Counted from the first letter of the stretch, positions 51,470-63,324 are shown. The stretch is 64,000 nt of DNA from Nocardia albiluteola (GCF_018860155.1 NZ_JAHKNI010000008.1:372001-436000), one strand, 5' to 3'. Notes: generated by a model from the letters alone, not told the origin. Translations and numbers: made by a program.

Positions 51470-52513
51470 CTACCGGGTTCGGCGAGGCGGCTCGCAGCAG
51501 CCGACGGCGCACGCCGCGCCGTTCACGGTGCAGCCGTAGCCGGGCACCGCGCCCAGGCGACGCGGCTGCGCGCCGGCGAGATGTTCGGTCACCAACTCGG
51601 CGATCATTCGCGCGAAGCGCGGGTCGGCGCCGGGAGTCGCGGCGCGGGCGAAAGTCATGCCCAGCTCCGCGGCCCGCTCCTTCGCCTCGTTGTCCAGGTC
51701 CCAGACGACCTCGAGATGGTCCGAGACGAAGCCGACGGGGCATACCACGACCGCGTCGATCTCCTTGCCGGACAACGTATCCAGGTGGTCGACGATGTCC
51801 GGCTCCAGCCACGGCACCTGCGGCGGGCCCGAACGGGACTGCCAGACCAGGTCGTACTCCGCGAATCCGGTTGCCGCGGCGCACAAGCGGGCCGCCTCGG
51901 CGACCTGACGACTGTACAGTTGCCCGCCGTCGGCGGGCGGACCGGCGGCGGCGTCCGCGGACACCGGGATCGAATGCGCGGTGAACACCAGCCGGGCCCG
52001 ATCCCGGCGATCGGCCGGAAGTTGCTCCACCGCTTCGCGAATCGCGTCCGCGAATGCCTCGATCAGCAGCGGATGATCGAAGTACTGGCGCAGCTTCACC
52101 AGCTCCGGCGCGTCCGGCACCGCCACGCGCGCCCGCACGATGTCCTCGTCGTATTGACGGCAGCCCGAGTATCCGCCCCAGGCCGAGGTCGGGAAGACCA
52201 GCGCCGCACCGATGCCGTCCGCCCGCATCCGCTCAACGGTCTCCTCCGCCATCGGATGCCAGTTGCGATTGCCGAAATACACCGGCAGATCGATTCCGCG
52301 CGTGGCGAACTCGGCCTCGAGCGCGGCAATGATGTCGCGGTTGAGCCCGTTGATCGGCGAGACGCCGCCGAAGTGGAGGTAGTGCTGGGCGACCTCGTCG
52401 AGACGTTCGCGCGGCACGCCCCGGCCCCGGGTGACGTTCTCCAGGAACGGCATCACGTCCTCGGGGCGCTCGGGGCCGCCGAACGAAAGCAACAGCAGGG
52501 CATCGAATCCCAT
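51470..52513 (-). CDS. hemH: Ferrochelatase (coproporphyrin-type)
   Basis: This 347-residue enzyme inserts Fe2+ into the porphyrin; in actinobacteria the substrate is coproporphyrin III (CpfC). It begins DALLLLSFGGPERPEDV and has the catalytic His in LVFTAHSIPVS and the conserved Glu region SDHLEVVWDLD. The C-terminus GYGCTVNGAACAVGCC carries the cysteine cluster that binds a [2Fe-2S] cluster in actinobacterial enzymes. It lies downstream of inhA, in the mycobacterial order fabG1-inhA-hemZ, with a 17-base gap. Confidence 0.94.
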   Translation of the reverse strand: MGFDALLLLSFGGPERPEDVMPFLENVTRGRGVPRERLDEVAQHYLHFGGVSPINGLNRDIIAALEAEFATRGIDLPVYFGNRNWHPMAEETVERMRADGIGAALVFPTSAWGGYSGCRQYDEDIVRARVAVPDAPELVKLRQYFDHPLLIEAFADAIREAVEQLPADRRDRARLVFTAHSIPVSADAAAGPPADGGQLYSRQVAEAARLCAAATGFAEYDLVWQSRSGPPQVPWLEPDIVDHLDTLSGKEIDAVVVCPVGFVSDHLEVVWDLDNEAKERAAELGMTFARAATPGADPRFARMIAELVTEHLAGAQPRRLGAVPGYGCTVNGAACAVGCCEPPRRTR

Positions 52514-52530
52514 GGTGTGCCGCGCCAGGC

Positions 52531-53367
52531 TCAGTTCCCCGCGAAGTCCGCGGGGAACCAGGTGTTGTGGCTGGCGCCGCCATCGACGTAGATGATCGAG
52601 CCGGTGGTGCCGGGCAGCCAGTCGGACAGCAGTGTGACGATGGACCGGGCCACGACCGTCGGGTCGTCCACGTCCCAGCCGATCGGCGAGGCGCCGTCCC
52701 AGTAGGTGTTGAGCATGTTCAGCTGCTTGGCGTCGTCGGTGGCGGTACCGGCGATCGCCTTCGCGGCGAGGGTCTTGATCGGGCCCGCGGCGATGAGGTT
52801 CGAGCGGATCCGCTTGGCCTCACCCACCTCCCGCGCGACGTACCGGTTCACCGATTCCAGGGCGGCCTTGGCCACGCCCATCCAGTTGTAGTACGGCATC
52901 GCGGTGCGCGGATCGAAGTCCATGCCGACGATGGAGCCGCCCTCGTTCATGGCGGGCAGCACCGCGCGCGCCAGCGAGGCATAGCTCCACGCGGAGATCT
53001 CGAAGGCTTTGGCCGCATCCGAGCCCGGGCCGTCCAGGAACGGCAGCGCCTCGGGGCCCATCAGGGTGCGCGGCGCAAACGCGATCGAGTGCAGCACGCC
53101 GTCCACGCCCTCGGGCGCGTGCTCGCGAACCCGCTCGGCCAAGCTCGCCAGATCGTCCTCGCTGGTGACATCGAGCCCGATGGCCGGGGGGACCTCCTGC
53201 GGCAGCCTCTTGGCGATCCGGTCGATCAGCCGCAGCCGCTCCGGAATGCCCGTGATGATCACCTTCGCGCCCTGTTCCTGCGCGACCGCCGCCGCGTGGA
53301 ACGCGATCGACGAATCGGTGATGATGCCGGTGATCAGTACGGCCTTGCCTTCGAGCAATCCGCCCAT
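52531..53367 (-). CDS. inhA: Enoyl-ACP reductase InhA
   Basis: This 278-residue enzyme carries out the last step of the FAS-II cycle that lengthens mycolic-acid precursors, using NADH. It has GKAVLITGIITDSSIAFHAA (the InhA glycine region, without the GxxxGxG of classical SDRs), LDVTSEDDL, VLHSIAFAP near the NADH pocket, and the catalytic YYNWMGVAKAALES (Tyr and Lys). Ser in HSIAFAP is the position equivalent to Ser94 in M. tuberculosis InhA. ATG 53367 is chosen; an 84-base gap separates it from fabG1. It is the target of isoniazid in mycobacteria. Confidence 0.94.
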   Translation of the reverse strand: MGGLLEGKAVLITGIITDSSIAFHAAAVAQEQGAKVIITGIPERLRLIDRIAKRLPQEVPPAIGLDVTSEDDLASLAERVREHAPEGVDGVLHSIAFAPRTLMGPEALPFLDGPGSDAAKAFEISAWSYASLARAVLPAMNEGGSIVGMDFDPRTAMPYYNWMGVAKAALESVNRYVAREVGEAKRIRSNLIAAGPIKTLAAKAIAGTATDDAKQLNMLNTYWDGASPIGWDVDDPTVVARSIVTLLSDWLPGTTGSIIYVDGGASHNTWFPADFAGN

Positions 53368-53452
53368 AAGAAGTCGGTTCTCCTCGGTGAGTCTGCGAAA
53401 GTTATGACAGGAAGGGTCCGAACCCGAGGTCCGGACGGTGTGCACGAAAGGC

Positions 53453-54169
53453 TCAGTGCCCCATGCCCATGCCGCCGTCGACCGGGATGATCGCGCCGGA
53501 GATGTAGGAGGCCTCGTCCGAGACGAGGAAGCTGATCGCGGCGGCCACGTCCTCGGCCTGGCCGATCCGGCCCGCCGGGATGAAATCGAGCGCGGTCTTG
53601 CGCATCTCCGGGGTCATCTCGTCACGGGTCATATCCGTGTCGATGAGGCCGGGCGCCACCACATTCGCGGTGATGTTGCGCTTGCCGACCTCGCGGGTGA
53701 TGGCGCGCGCCATGCCCACCAGGCCCGCCTTGGCGGCCGCGTAGCTCACCTGCGCCGGAGCACCGATCTGACCGACCACGGAGCCGAGGAACACGACCCG
53801 GCCGAAGCGGTTCTTGAGCATGTTGCGGTTGGCGCGCTGGGCGACCCGCCACGCACCGGTCAGGTTGGCATCGATGACCTTCGAGAACGATTCCTCGCTC
53901 ATGCGCATGAACAGGACATTGTCCACAATGCCCGCATTCGCGACCACGACCTCGATCGGCCCTTGGTGCGCCTCGACCTCGGTGAACGCGCGATCGATCG
54001 ATTCCGCGTCCGTCACATCGCATTTCACACCGAACAGCCCGTCCGGCGCCCCCGACCCCCGGTGCGTCACCGCCACCTTGTGTCCGTCGGCGGCCAGCCG
54101 CTGCGCGACCGCGAGTCCGATGCCGCGGTTGCCGCCCGTCACGAGTACCGATCTGGAAGTTGTAGGCAT
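53453..54169 (-). CDS. fabG1: Beta-ketoacyl-ACP reductase of mycolate synthesis
   Basis: This 238-residue SDR, also called MabA, reduces long-chain beta-ketoacyl-ACP with NADPH in FAS-II. It has SVLVTGGNRGIGLAVAQRLAADG, ANAGI, a serine in GSVVGQ, and SYAAAKAGLVG as the catalytic YxxxK. It ends with the family tail VSDEASYISGAIIPVDGG. ATG 54169 gives MPTTSRSVLVTGG, close to the mycobacterial start; TTG 54178 is an alternative. It precedes inhA in the same operon, as in mycobacteria. Confidence 0.94.
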   Translation of the reverse strand: MPTTSRSVLVTGGNRGIGLAVAQRLAADGHKVAVTHRGSGAPDGLFGVKCDVTDAESIDRAFTEVEAHQGPIEVVVANAGIVDNVLFMRMSEESFSKVIDANLTGAWRVAQRANRNMLKNRFGRVVFLGSVVGQIGAPAQVSYAAAKAGLVGMARAITREVGKRNITANVVAPGLIDTDMTRDEMTPEMRKTALDFIPAGRIGQAEDVAAAISFLVSDEASYISGAIIPVDGGMGMGH

Positions 54170-54313
54170 AGTGCTCAACTTAACGGGTCTGGCCCAGTCC
54201 GCCTACTTCGGGGCCGTTGGTGTCGGCCTCCACGTCCCGGCCGGCACGAACGGCCGCCGTCCGGGGATGCCGGGACCCCCGCCCGGCATCGGTGCGGCGG
54301 GCCACAATGCCGG

Positions 54314-54346
54314 CGGGCCGCCCGTCGAGATCGAACGGGCGGCCCG
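54314..54346 (-). terminator. GC-rich hairpin after the VWA gene
   Basis: A perfect 11-bp stem CGGGCCGCCCG (54314-54324) with CGGGCGGCCCG (54336-54346) and an 11-base loop lies 30 bases past the VWA stop, in the gap before fabG1. There is no T-run. It may end the ripA-moxR-VWA transcript and so separate it from the fabG1-inhA-hemH unit. Confidence 0.6.
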
Positions 54347-54376
54347 GCACGGCGATATCGGTCTTACCTCATCGGA

Positions 54377-55381
54377 TCACGGAATCCGCTGGCGCACAAC
54401 CAGACTCGTTACGACACCGCAGGCGAACAGCAGTCCGGCCAGGATCATCCAGGGACGGCCGGCATCGCCCCACTTCATCTCGTAGCCGATCTGCTCGTCC
54501 AGCTTGTCGTACGCATGGGTGAGCTCGCCGAGGCTGGAGGCGGTGAAGAACGATCCCCCCGACAGGTCCGCGATCTTGTGCAGCGCGGCGTCGTCGACGG
54601 GCACGGGGACACGCTGCGTGCCTTGGCCGTCGGTATCGGGGATGTCGACCGAGCCCCACGTGGTACCGAAAGAGATCGTCGAGACCGGGATCCCCTTGCT
54701 CTTGGCCAGCCGCGAGGCGACGAAGCCGTGCCGCGGATTGTCCACGTCGGTGTCCTGCGGCACGGTCTGCTTGCCATCGGACATCAGCACGATCTGCGCG
54801 GGCGGCGGCGAGGACGCCCCGCCCAGCACCGAGGCCAACGTGTCGATCGCCTGCAGGGAGGCGAAGATGCCCTCGCCGGTCGCGGTACGCTCGGCGAGCT
54901 TCATGTTGTCGATCGCGGCCTTGACCGCTTCCTTGTTCGTCGTCGGCGACACCTGCACCGAGGCTGTCCCGGCGAAGGTGACCAGCCCGACGTTGATGCC
55001 GTTGGTGAGCCCGTCGACGAACTTCTTGGCCGCCTGCTTGGCGACCGCGATGCGGCTCGGCGTCACGTCGGTGGCCTCCATCGACAACGACACGTCGATG
55101 GTGAGCATCACGGTGGCGCGGTTTCGCGGCACCTTCTGCAGGGCGGTCGGCCCGGCCGCGGCGATGGTGAAGCAGATCAGGCCCACCAGCATCAGCGCGA
55201 TCGGCGCGTGCCGGAACGGATTGGTCCGCCTCGGCGCCACCTGCTCCAGCACCTCCATATTGGAGAACCGGAGCATCTGTTTCTTGCGTCGGCGTTGCAC
55301 GATCGCGTACAGGATCGCGATCGCGGCCACCACGATGAGGAACGCGAGCCATACGGCCGCGGTGAAATGAGAAACGCTCAC
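54377..55381 (-). CDS. VWA-domain membrane protein (Rv1481-like)
   Basis: This 334-residue protein has an N-terminal membrane pair (WLAFLIVVAAIAILYAIV and ALMLVGLICFTIAAAG), a von Willebrand A domain with the MIDAS motif DVSLSM and VLMSDGKQTV, and a C-terminal membrane segment (MILAGLLFACGVVTSLVV). It corresponds to the BatA/BatB-type proteins that work with MoxR ATPases and DUF58 proteins in folding or maturation of envelope enzymes. GTG 55381 is the start. Order and orientation match M. tuberculosis moxR1-Rv1480-Rv1481. Confidence 0.9.
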   Translation of the reverse strand: MSVSHFTAAVWLAFLIVVAAIAILYAIVQRRRKKQMLRFSNMEVLEQVAPRRTNPFRHAPIALMLVGLICFTIAAAGPTALQKVPRNRATVMLTIDVSLSMEATDVTPSRIAVAKQAAKKFVDGLTNGINVGLVTFAGTASVQVSPTTNKEAVKAAIDNMKLAERTATGEGIFASLQAIDTLASVLGGASSPPPAQIVLMSDGKQTVPQDTDVDNPRHGFVASRLAKSKGIPVSTISFGTTWGSVDIPDTDGQGTQRVPVPVDDAALHKIADLSGGSFFTASSLGELTHAYDKLDEQIGYEMKWGDAGRPWMILAGLLFACGVVTSLVVRQRIP

Positions 55382-55382
55382 G

Positions 55383-55613
55383 ACTGCGCCTCGCTGGCGC
55401 TCGGCTCCGTCGTGCGCATCGCACGCAGGCTCATTGGTTCACTCCGCTTCGCTACGTTCACTGCGCCTCGCCGGCGCTCGGCTCCGACGTGCGGATCACG
55501 CGCAGGCTCATTGGTTCACTCCGCTTCGCTACGTTCACTGCGCCTCGCCGGCGCTCGACTCCGACGTGAGCAGAGCACGCTGACTCATGGGTTCATTCCG
55601 CTTCGCTACGCTC
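55383..55613. repeat. Three tandem copies of a 77-bp repeat
   Basis: Copies start at 55383, 55460 and 55537, each beginning ACTGCGCCTCGC and ending CTTCGCTACGTTC or CTTCGCTACGCTC. Copies 1 and 2 differ at few bases; copy 3 is more diverged. The period is not a multiple of three and the array fills the gap between the DUF58 stop (55612) and the VWA start (55381), so it is non-coding. Each copy holds GGTTCACTCCGCTTCGCTACG, with short inverted stretches. Confidence 0.9.
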
Positions 55614-56607
55614 ACTGCCGGGGCACCTGCCCGCTCGGGGCGCCGAACGTGTGGCGGCGGGTGGACACGAACCGGACGACGTCGGCGATCCAGTCCCGGT
55701 CGGTGCGCAGCGCCATCACCGGAGCGCCGCAGCTGCGCAACTCCTGCTCCACCTGTTCCCGGTGCGCTTGGGCCGCGCGCGCGAAATCGGTTCGCAGCGC
55801 GGGGGTTACGGAGAACTCCCGGGTGTGGCCGGTCTCGGGATCGTGCAGCACCACATCGCCGACATCGGGCAGCGACAGATCCAGCGGATCGAGCACCTCC
55901 ACCCCGAGCAGGTCGTGGCGGCCCGAGATCGCGCGCAGCGAACGCTGCCAATCGATGTCGCCGAGGAAGTCCGAAATGACAACGGCCAGACCGCGTTTGC
56001 GCTGCGGGCGGCGCAGCGACTCGATCGCGCCGCGCAGATCGCCCCGGACGCCGTCCGAGGCGTGCGGGGTGGTGGCGATGCGGCGCAGCATCGCCTGCGC
56101 GTGCACCCGCCCGCTGCGCGCCGGTATGCGCACCAGCTGCTCGCCGGTGGCCACGATGGCGCCGATGCGATTGCCGCCGCCGCTGGTCAGATGGGTGACT
56201 GCGGCCGAGGCCGCCACCACCAGATCGCGCTTCTGGCACCCCCCGGTGCCGAAGTCGAGGCTGGCCGACAGGTCGATGACCAGCCAGGTCTCGAGCTCCC
56301 GGTCGGCGATCATCTGCCGCACGTGCGGATGGGTGGTACGGGCGGTGACCGACCAATCCATCTGGCGCACATCGTCACCCGGCTGGTAGAGCCGAGCATC
56401 GCCCGGCTCGGACCCGGGACCGGGAATCAGGCCGAGGTGATCACCGTGCAGCACGCCGTCGAGCCGGCGGCGCACCGTCAGCTCGAGGGTGCGCAGCGCG
56501 GCGGTCAGACGCGGATCGGTGAGAGCACCGGCCGCGAACGAGGGCGGCGCGTGCGAGGGGACGTTTGCGGAAATAGTCACTGGCGCAACCGAATCCTTCA
56601 GCCTCAC
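55612..56607 (-). CDS. DUF58 domain protein (Rv1480-like)
   Basis: This 331-residue protein has the DUF58 core: LELTVRRRLDGVLHGDHLGLIPGPGSEPGDARLYQPGDDVRQMDWSVTARTTHPHVRQM, where RxYxPGDDVRxIDW is the signature, followed by a VWA-like LVIDLSASLDFG. It likely works with the MoxR ATPase as part of a chaperone-like complex. GTG 56607 begins three bases after the moxR stop; GTG 56580 is also possible. The order moxR-DUF58-VWA is conserved across actinobacteria. Confidence 0.91.
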   Translation of the reverse strand: MRLKDSVAPVTISANVPSHAPPSFAAGALTDPRLTAALRTLELTVRRRLDGVLHGDHLGLIPGPGSEPGDARLYQPGDDVRQMDWSVTARTTHPHVRQMIADRELETWLVIDLSASLDFGTGGCQKRDLVVAASAAVTHLTSGGGNRIGAIVATGEQLVRIPARSGRVHAQAMLRRIATTPHASDGVRGDLRGAIESLRRPQRKRGLAVVISDFLGDIDWQRSLRAISGRHDLLGVEVLDPLDLSLPDVGDVVLHDPETGHTREFSVTPALRTDFARAAQAHREQVEQELRSCGAPVMALRTDRDWIADVVRFVSTRRHTFGAPSGQVPRQ

Positions 56608-56610
56608 GCC

Positions 56611-57837
56611 CTATCGCTGCGACTGGCCGACGCTCTGGCCGTTCGGCACCGGCGGCATGGGCGGCTGTGGCATGGCCGGCTGCGAGAGCCCGGGCTGGCC
56701 CGCGACCGGCGGCATCGGCACGGCCGGCGCGGGACCCTGGGCCGGGGCGGGGGCGTTGGCCTGCGCGGCGACCTGCGGCAGTCCGACCGTCTGCAGCACG
56801 CGGCGGATCACGTCGTCGGGGCTCACCTCGTCGGCCAGCGCATCGTACGAGAGCACCAGCCGGTGCCGCAGCACGTCCGGGATGACCTCCACGACATCCT
56901 GCGGCACAACGTAATCGCGCCCGCGGATCAGCGCCACGGCGCGCGCGGCGGCGATGATGCCCAGGCTCGCGCGCGGCGAGGCACCGTAGGCGACCCATCC
57001 CGCGACGTCGTTCAGCCCGAATTCGGCGGGCGTGCGGGTCGCGGCGATGACCCGGACCACATAGTCCACCAGGGCGTGGTGCACAAAGGTGTTCGCCGCC
57101 AGCTTCTGCAGGCGGATGAGCTCCTCGGGATGCAGCACGTTCTTGGGCTCCGGCGGGGTGACGCCCATCCGGTAGATGATCTCCCGCTCCTCCTCGAGCG
57201 AGGGGTAGTCGACGACCACCTTGAACAGGAAGCGGTCGCGCTGTGCCTCGGGCAGCGGGTACACGCCCTCGCTCTCGATCGGGTTCTGGGTGGCCATGAC
57301 CAGGAACGGATCCGGCATCGGATAGGTCTTGCCGCCGATCGACACGTGCCGCTCGGCCATCACCTCGAGGAGCGCGGACTGCACCTTGGCGGGCGCGCGG
57401 TTGATTTCGTCCGCGAGCACGAAATTCGCGACGACCGGGCCGAGCTCGGTATCGAATTCCTCCCGGCCCTGGCGATAGATGCGGGTACCGACGAGGTCGG
57501 TGGGCACCAGGTCGGGGGTGAACTGCACACGCGAGAACGAGCCGCCGACGACCTTGGCGAAGGTCTCCACGGCGAGCGTCTTGGCGATACCGGGCACACC
57601 CTCGAGCAGCACGTGACCACGGGCGAGCACGCCGACGAGCAGCCGCTCGACCAGCCGGTCCTGCCCGACGATGACCCGCTTTACCTCGTAGATCGCCTTC
57701 TCCAGGGTCTGGACATCGCGCTCGAGGGTGTTCGGCGCCGGCTCGGGCGTATCCGTCACCGAATCCACTGCGCCTGCACCATCCGTCGAAGTCACCAAAC
57801 TCCCCGCTTTCGCCTTGGTCTTTGTGCGTGCTGCCAC
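56611..57837 (-). CDS. moxR1: MoxR family AAA+ ATPase
   Basis: This 408-residue AAA+ protein has Walker A GVPGIAKT, Walker B VLADEINRAP, the sensor ATQNPIE and the C-terminal lid region DVVEVIPDVLRHRLVLSYDALAD. The tail is a Pro/Gln-rich low-complexity stretch of about 55 residues. MoxR ATPases act as chaperones for neighbouring VWA and DUF58 proteins. GTG 57837 is the chosen start. It lies 55 bases after the ripA-like stop, on the same strand. Confidence 0.93.
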   Translation of the reverse strand: MAARTKTKAKAGSLVTSTDGAGAVDSVTDTPEPAPNTLERDVQTLEKAIYEVKRVIVGQDRLVERLLVGVLARGHVLLEGVPGIAKTLAVETFAKVVGGSFSRVQFTPDLVPTDLVGTRIYRQGREEFDTELGPVVANFVLADEINRAPAKVQSALLEVMAERHVSIGGKTYPMPDPFLVMATQNPIESEGVYPLPEAQRDRFLFKVVVDYPSLEEEREIIYRMGVTPPEPKNVLHPEELIRLQKLAANTFVHHALVDYVVRVIAATRTPAEFGLNDVAGWVAYGASPRASLGIIAAARAVALIRGRDYVVPQDVVEVIPDVLRHRLVLSYDALADEVSPDDVIRRVLQTVGLPQVAAQANAPAPAQGPAPAVPMPPVAGQPGLSQPAMPQPPMPPVPNGQSVGQSQR

Positions 57838-57892
57838 AACTATTCCAGGTCCCGGCAAATGATGCCGCAACCGGGCTGCGAGTTTTATTGCC

Positions 57893-59305
57893 CTACGCGA
57901 TCAGCCGCACCGCATTCGGCATCATGCCCTTCACCCGCACCGCCGAAATCTTCACCACGTCACCGGATTCGGGGGCCTCGATCATCTTTCCGTCGCCCAG
58001 ATACAGCGCGACGTGCTCGCTGCCGCCGCGGCCCCAGAACAGCATGTCCCCGCGTCGCCGCTGGGCGACCGGCACCCGCTTGCCCATCTGATACTGGTAC
58101 CCGCTGTAATGCGGCAGCGAGACGCCCGCACCCGCGAAGGCGTACATCATCAGACCCGAACAGTCGAAGCCGACCTTCTTGTAGTCGCCGTACCGGTCGG
58201 CGACGCCGTGGTCGCGGATGCCCTTGGTCGGGCCGTCGGCGTTGCCGCCGCCCCAGGCATAGGTGACGCCGAGCTGGGACATCGCGCGGTCCACCACGAT
58301 CTCGATCAGCTGGGCCGCGCTGCCCGCCGGGCGGGACGGCTGGGTCATGGACTGGTGCGACGGCGGGGAATCGTCCAGCTCGGTCCGGGAGCTCTGGCCG
58401 TCGTTGAGCTCCTGGGCGCGTTCGCGGGCCGCGGCGTCGGCGGCGGCGCGCACCGCCGCGGCCGCGGCCGAGGCAGCGGCGGCGATCTCCTCGTCGCGGC
58501 GCTGCTGATCCCAGGCCTCGTAGGCCGCGCGCTCGCCCTGCAGTCCGGACACCCGCTCCCGCGCGGCGTCCAGGCGCTGCTGGGCCACGTCGCGCTGCTG
58601 GGTCAGGGCATCCCGCTGGGCGGTCTCCGCATCCACCGCGGCCGTGGCGGTGGCGACGGCATCCTCGGCCTCGGACTTCTTCGCCTCGGCGGCCGCGGCG
58701 GCGGAGTCGGCGGCCTGCTTGGCCGCGCGCGCGGCCGAGTCGGCGTTCGCCCGCTGAACCTGGGCGCGCCGGATGCCGTTCAGTGCGTCATCCGCGGATT
58801 TCGAGGCGGCACTGAGCAATTGGGCCCGGTCCAGGGCCTGGCTGGGGTTCCCGCCGCCGGACAGGTAGCTGACCATCGAATTCGAGCCGGGGCTCTCGTA
58901 GGCCTGGATGGCGAACTTGTCGAAGTTGTTGCGCGCCTGCATAAGCGTGGTTCCGCAGGCCGTGAGCGCGTGCTGGGCGCTGGTCGCGGCGGTCGCGGCG
59001 GTGTCGGCCGCGCCGCGCGCGGTCTCCAGGTCCACCAGCGCCTTGTTGACGGCCTCGCGCTTGGTTGCGACGACGGAGTCGAGCTGCTGGATCTGCTGGC
59101 CGACCGAGGCGACGTCGTTGATCAGCGCACCGACCTCGTTGACTCCGTCGTCGACCTGGCCCGCGGCCGCGGCGATGTCGCCGTCGCTGGGATTGGGCGG
59201 GGGCGGTGGCACCGCGCCCGCAACGGGCACCGCCACGACGAACGTCGCGACGCTAATCAGCAATCCCAGAGCGATCCGGGATGCCCCCCTTCGCCGTGTG
59301 CCGGT
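57893..59305 (-). CDS. ripA: RipA-like peptidoglycan endopeptidase (NlpC/P60)
   Basis: This 470-residue exported hydrolase has a signal peptide (about 1-32, ending in an Ala/Gly-rich site), an N-terminal coiled-coil domain (residues 60-300, Ala/Glu/Gln heptads), a low-complexity Ser/Pro linker, and a C-terminal NlpC/P60 domain. The catalytic Cys lies in GFDCSGLMMYAF, and the His in SEHVALYLGDG. It corresponds to RipA of M. tuberculosis, which cuts the D-Glu-mDAP bond at the septum. GTG 59305 is chosen because GGGAGG lies nine bases upstream; GTG 59311 is possible. No separate ripB gene is present, unlike in M. tuberculosis. Confidence 0.9.
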   Translation of the reverse strand, partial: TGTRRRGASRIALGLLISVATFVVAVPVAGAVPPPPPNPSDGDIAAAAGQVDDGVNEVGALINDVASVGQQIQQLDSVVATKREAVNKALVDLETARGAADTAATAATSAQHALTACGTTLMQARNNFDKFAIQAYESPGSNSMVSYLSGGGNPSQALDRAQLLSAASKSADDALNGIRRAQVQRANADSAARAAKQAADSAAAAAEAKKSEAEDAVATATAAVDAETAQRDALTQQRDVAQQRLDAARERVSGLQGERAAYEAWDQQRRDEEIAAAASAAAAAVRAAADAAARERAQELNDGQSSRTELDDSPPSHQSMTQPSRPAGSAAQLIEIVVDRAMSQLGVTYAWGGGNADGPTKGIRDHGVADRYGDYKKVGFDCSGLMMYAFAGAGVSLPHYSGYQYQMGKRVPVAQRRRGDMLFWGRGGSEHVALYLGDGKMIEAPESGDVVKISAVRVKGMMPNAVRLIA

Positions 59306-59722
59306 CACGCGCACCCACCTCCCTCGAATCCACCGCGGATCCCGGGAACGAAGCGTCACCTGGACTGTCCCCTGGGGCGACGGCCGAGCATCATCGCCTC
59401 ATAGGAACCAGTGATATCCCTGATCACCACCAGTACCTACAAGCCCTTGTGACACTTCTTCCCCAAGAGTGTCATTCAAAACCGTACGACACACGAGCCC
59501 CTGGGAGAACAAGGACGACGGAATCACATTGGCGTAATTTTACGATTGCCCATCAATAGCCAGATAGGGCACAGGATTTGCCCGCGAAAACAGACCGGGC
59601 GTTCGGGCGGGTCGCGGTCCCGAAACCGCATCCCCGAACCGCGAGGCCGCGCATCGCATGGCACGGCCGGCAAGAGGGCATGTCGCGGCGCACTACGCCG
59701 CGCACCGGTTCAGACGGAGGGC
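59306..59722. other. Upstream region of the ripA-like gene, with a dyad
   Basis: These 417 bases hold no supported gene. A perfect inverted repeat TGACACT-11-AGTGTCA lies at 59450-59474, about 145 bp ahead of the ripA-like start, and is a candidate operator. An AT-rich stretch around 59527-59565 (TTGGCGTAATTTTACG) may hold the promoter. Confidence 0.5.
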
Positions 59723-60250
59723 TCAGCCCTGTTCGCGCGCCGCACGCCGCGCCTTGATGACGTACAACCCGCCGCACGCGACCGCGGTGCCCACGAGCAG
59801 CGCGCAGGTGATGGCCGTCCAGGACACCGGCTCAGCCGTCTCGAGGTGGTCCACGACGATGCGCGCGGCGACCGCGGAGTGCCCGCTGGTGTATTTGGCG
59901 TTGTCCTCGGCCCACTCCAGGCGGGCCCGGGTGAAGTGATCGCTGTAGGTGCCCACCCAGCTGTCGCTGAGCACCACGACCGTGCCGTGCTCCTGCTTGC
60001 CGACCTCGGTGGCCACGTCCCGCAGATCGGATTCGCGCGCCGGATTGCCCTCGACCACCACGATGCTCAGCGGAATGCCGTGCGCGCGTGCGTCGGCGAC
60101 GATGTCCTGCAGCGGAGCCGCCTGGTCGTACTTACCCTCGGGCACCGAGACGTGCTCGGCCGCCAGATCCACCATGACGGTGTCCACATCGACCTTGGGC
60201 GGGATCTCCGCGGCCATAGGGGTGAATGCCCTTGTGAGGGTGACGGTCAT
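59723..60250 (-). CDS. Rv1476-like membrane protein
   Basis: This 175-residue protein has a soluble N-terminal domain (VDTVMVDLAAEHVSVPEGKYDQ ... IPLSIVVVEGNPARESDLRDVATEVGKQEHGTVVVLSDSWVGTYSDHF) and one C-terminal membrane segment (WTAITCALLVGTAVACGGLYVI) with a basic tail. It matches the M. tuberculosis gene between acn and ripA (Rv1476), of unknown role. ATG 60250 has GGAAG ahead; ATG 60217 (MAAEIPP) is a second choice. It diverges from acn. Confidence 0.83.
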   Translation of the reverse strand: MTVTLTRAFTPMAAEIPPKVDVDTVMVDLAAEHVSVPEGKYDQAAPLQDIVADARAHGIPLSIVVVEGNPARESDLRDVATEVGKQEHGTVVVLSDSWVGTYSDHFTRARLEWAEDNAKYTSGHSAVAARIVVDHLETAEPVSWTAITCALLVGTAVACGGLYVIKARRAAREQG

Positions 60251-60411
60251 CTTCCATCCGGTCTTGTCGGGCCGCCCGCCTGGGCGACCGGCATCCAACA
60301 CTGGTCATCGCATCGACGCGCTGGGCAACGCCGAAAGGTCTGGGTGCACACTACGCGACCGGGGCATGATGGATGGCGGCACGCCGCGCCGGAGAGCCCC
60401 CGTGCATTTCA

Positions 60412-60427
60412 CAGGACAAGCGTACTG
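60412..60427 (+). promoter_or_regulatory. AcnR operator upstream of acn
   Basis: The 16-mer CAGGACAAGCGTACTG matches the operator consensus reported for Corynebacterium glutamicum AcnR, CAGNACnnncGTACTG, at every fixed position. It ends two bases before a TAGAGT that could be the -10 element, so a bound repressor would block acn transcription. The adjacent TetR gene after acn is the matching regulator. The match is read directly; the consensus is from memory of the published C. glutamicum work. Confidence 0.85.
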
Positions 60428-60531
60428 TTAGAGTTCGGATCGTGAGGACGCGCAGCTAGTGTGCTCCTCGAATGGAAGCCACCGGCACAGCCCCGCCGGT
60501 GGCACCCTCACCGACGAGTGGAGCTGAACGT

Positions 60532-63324
<2,793 letters not shown>

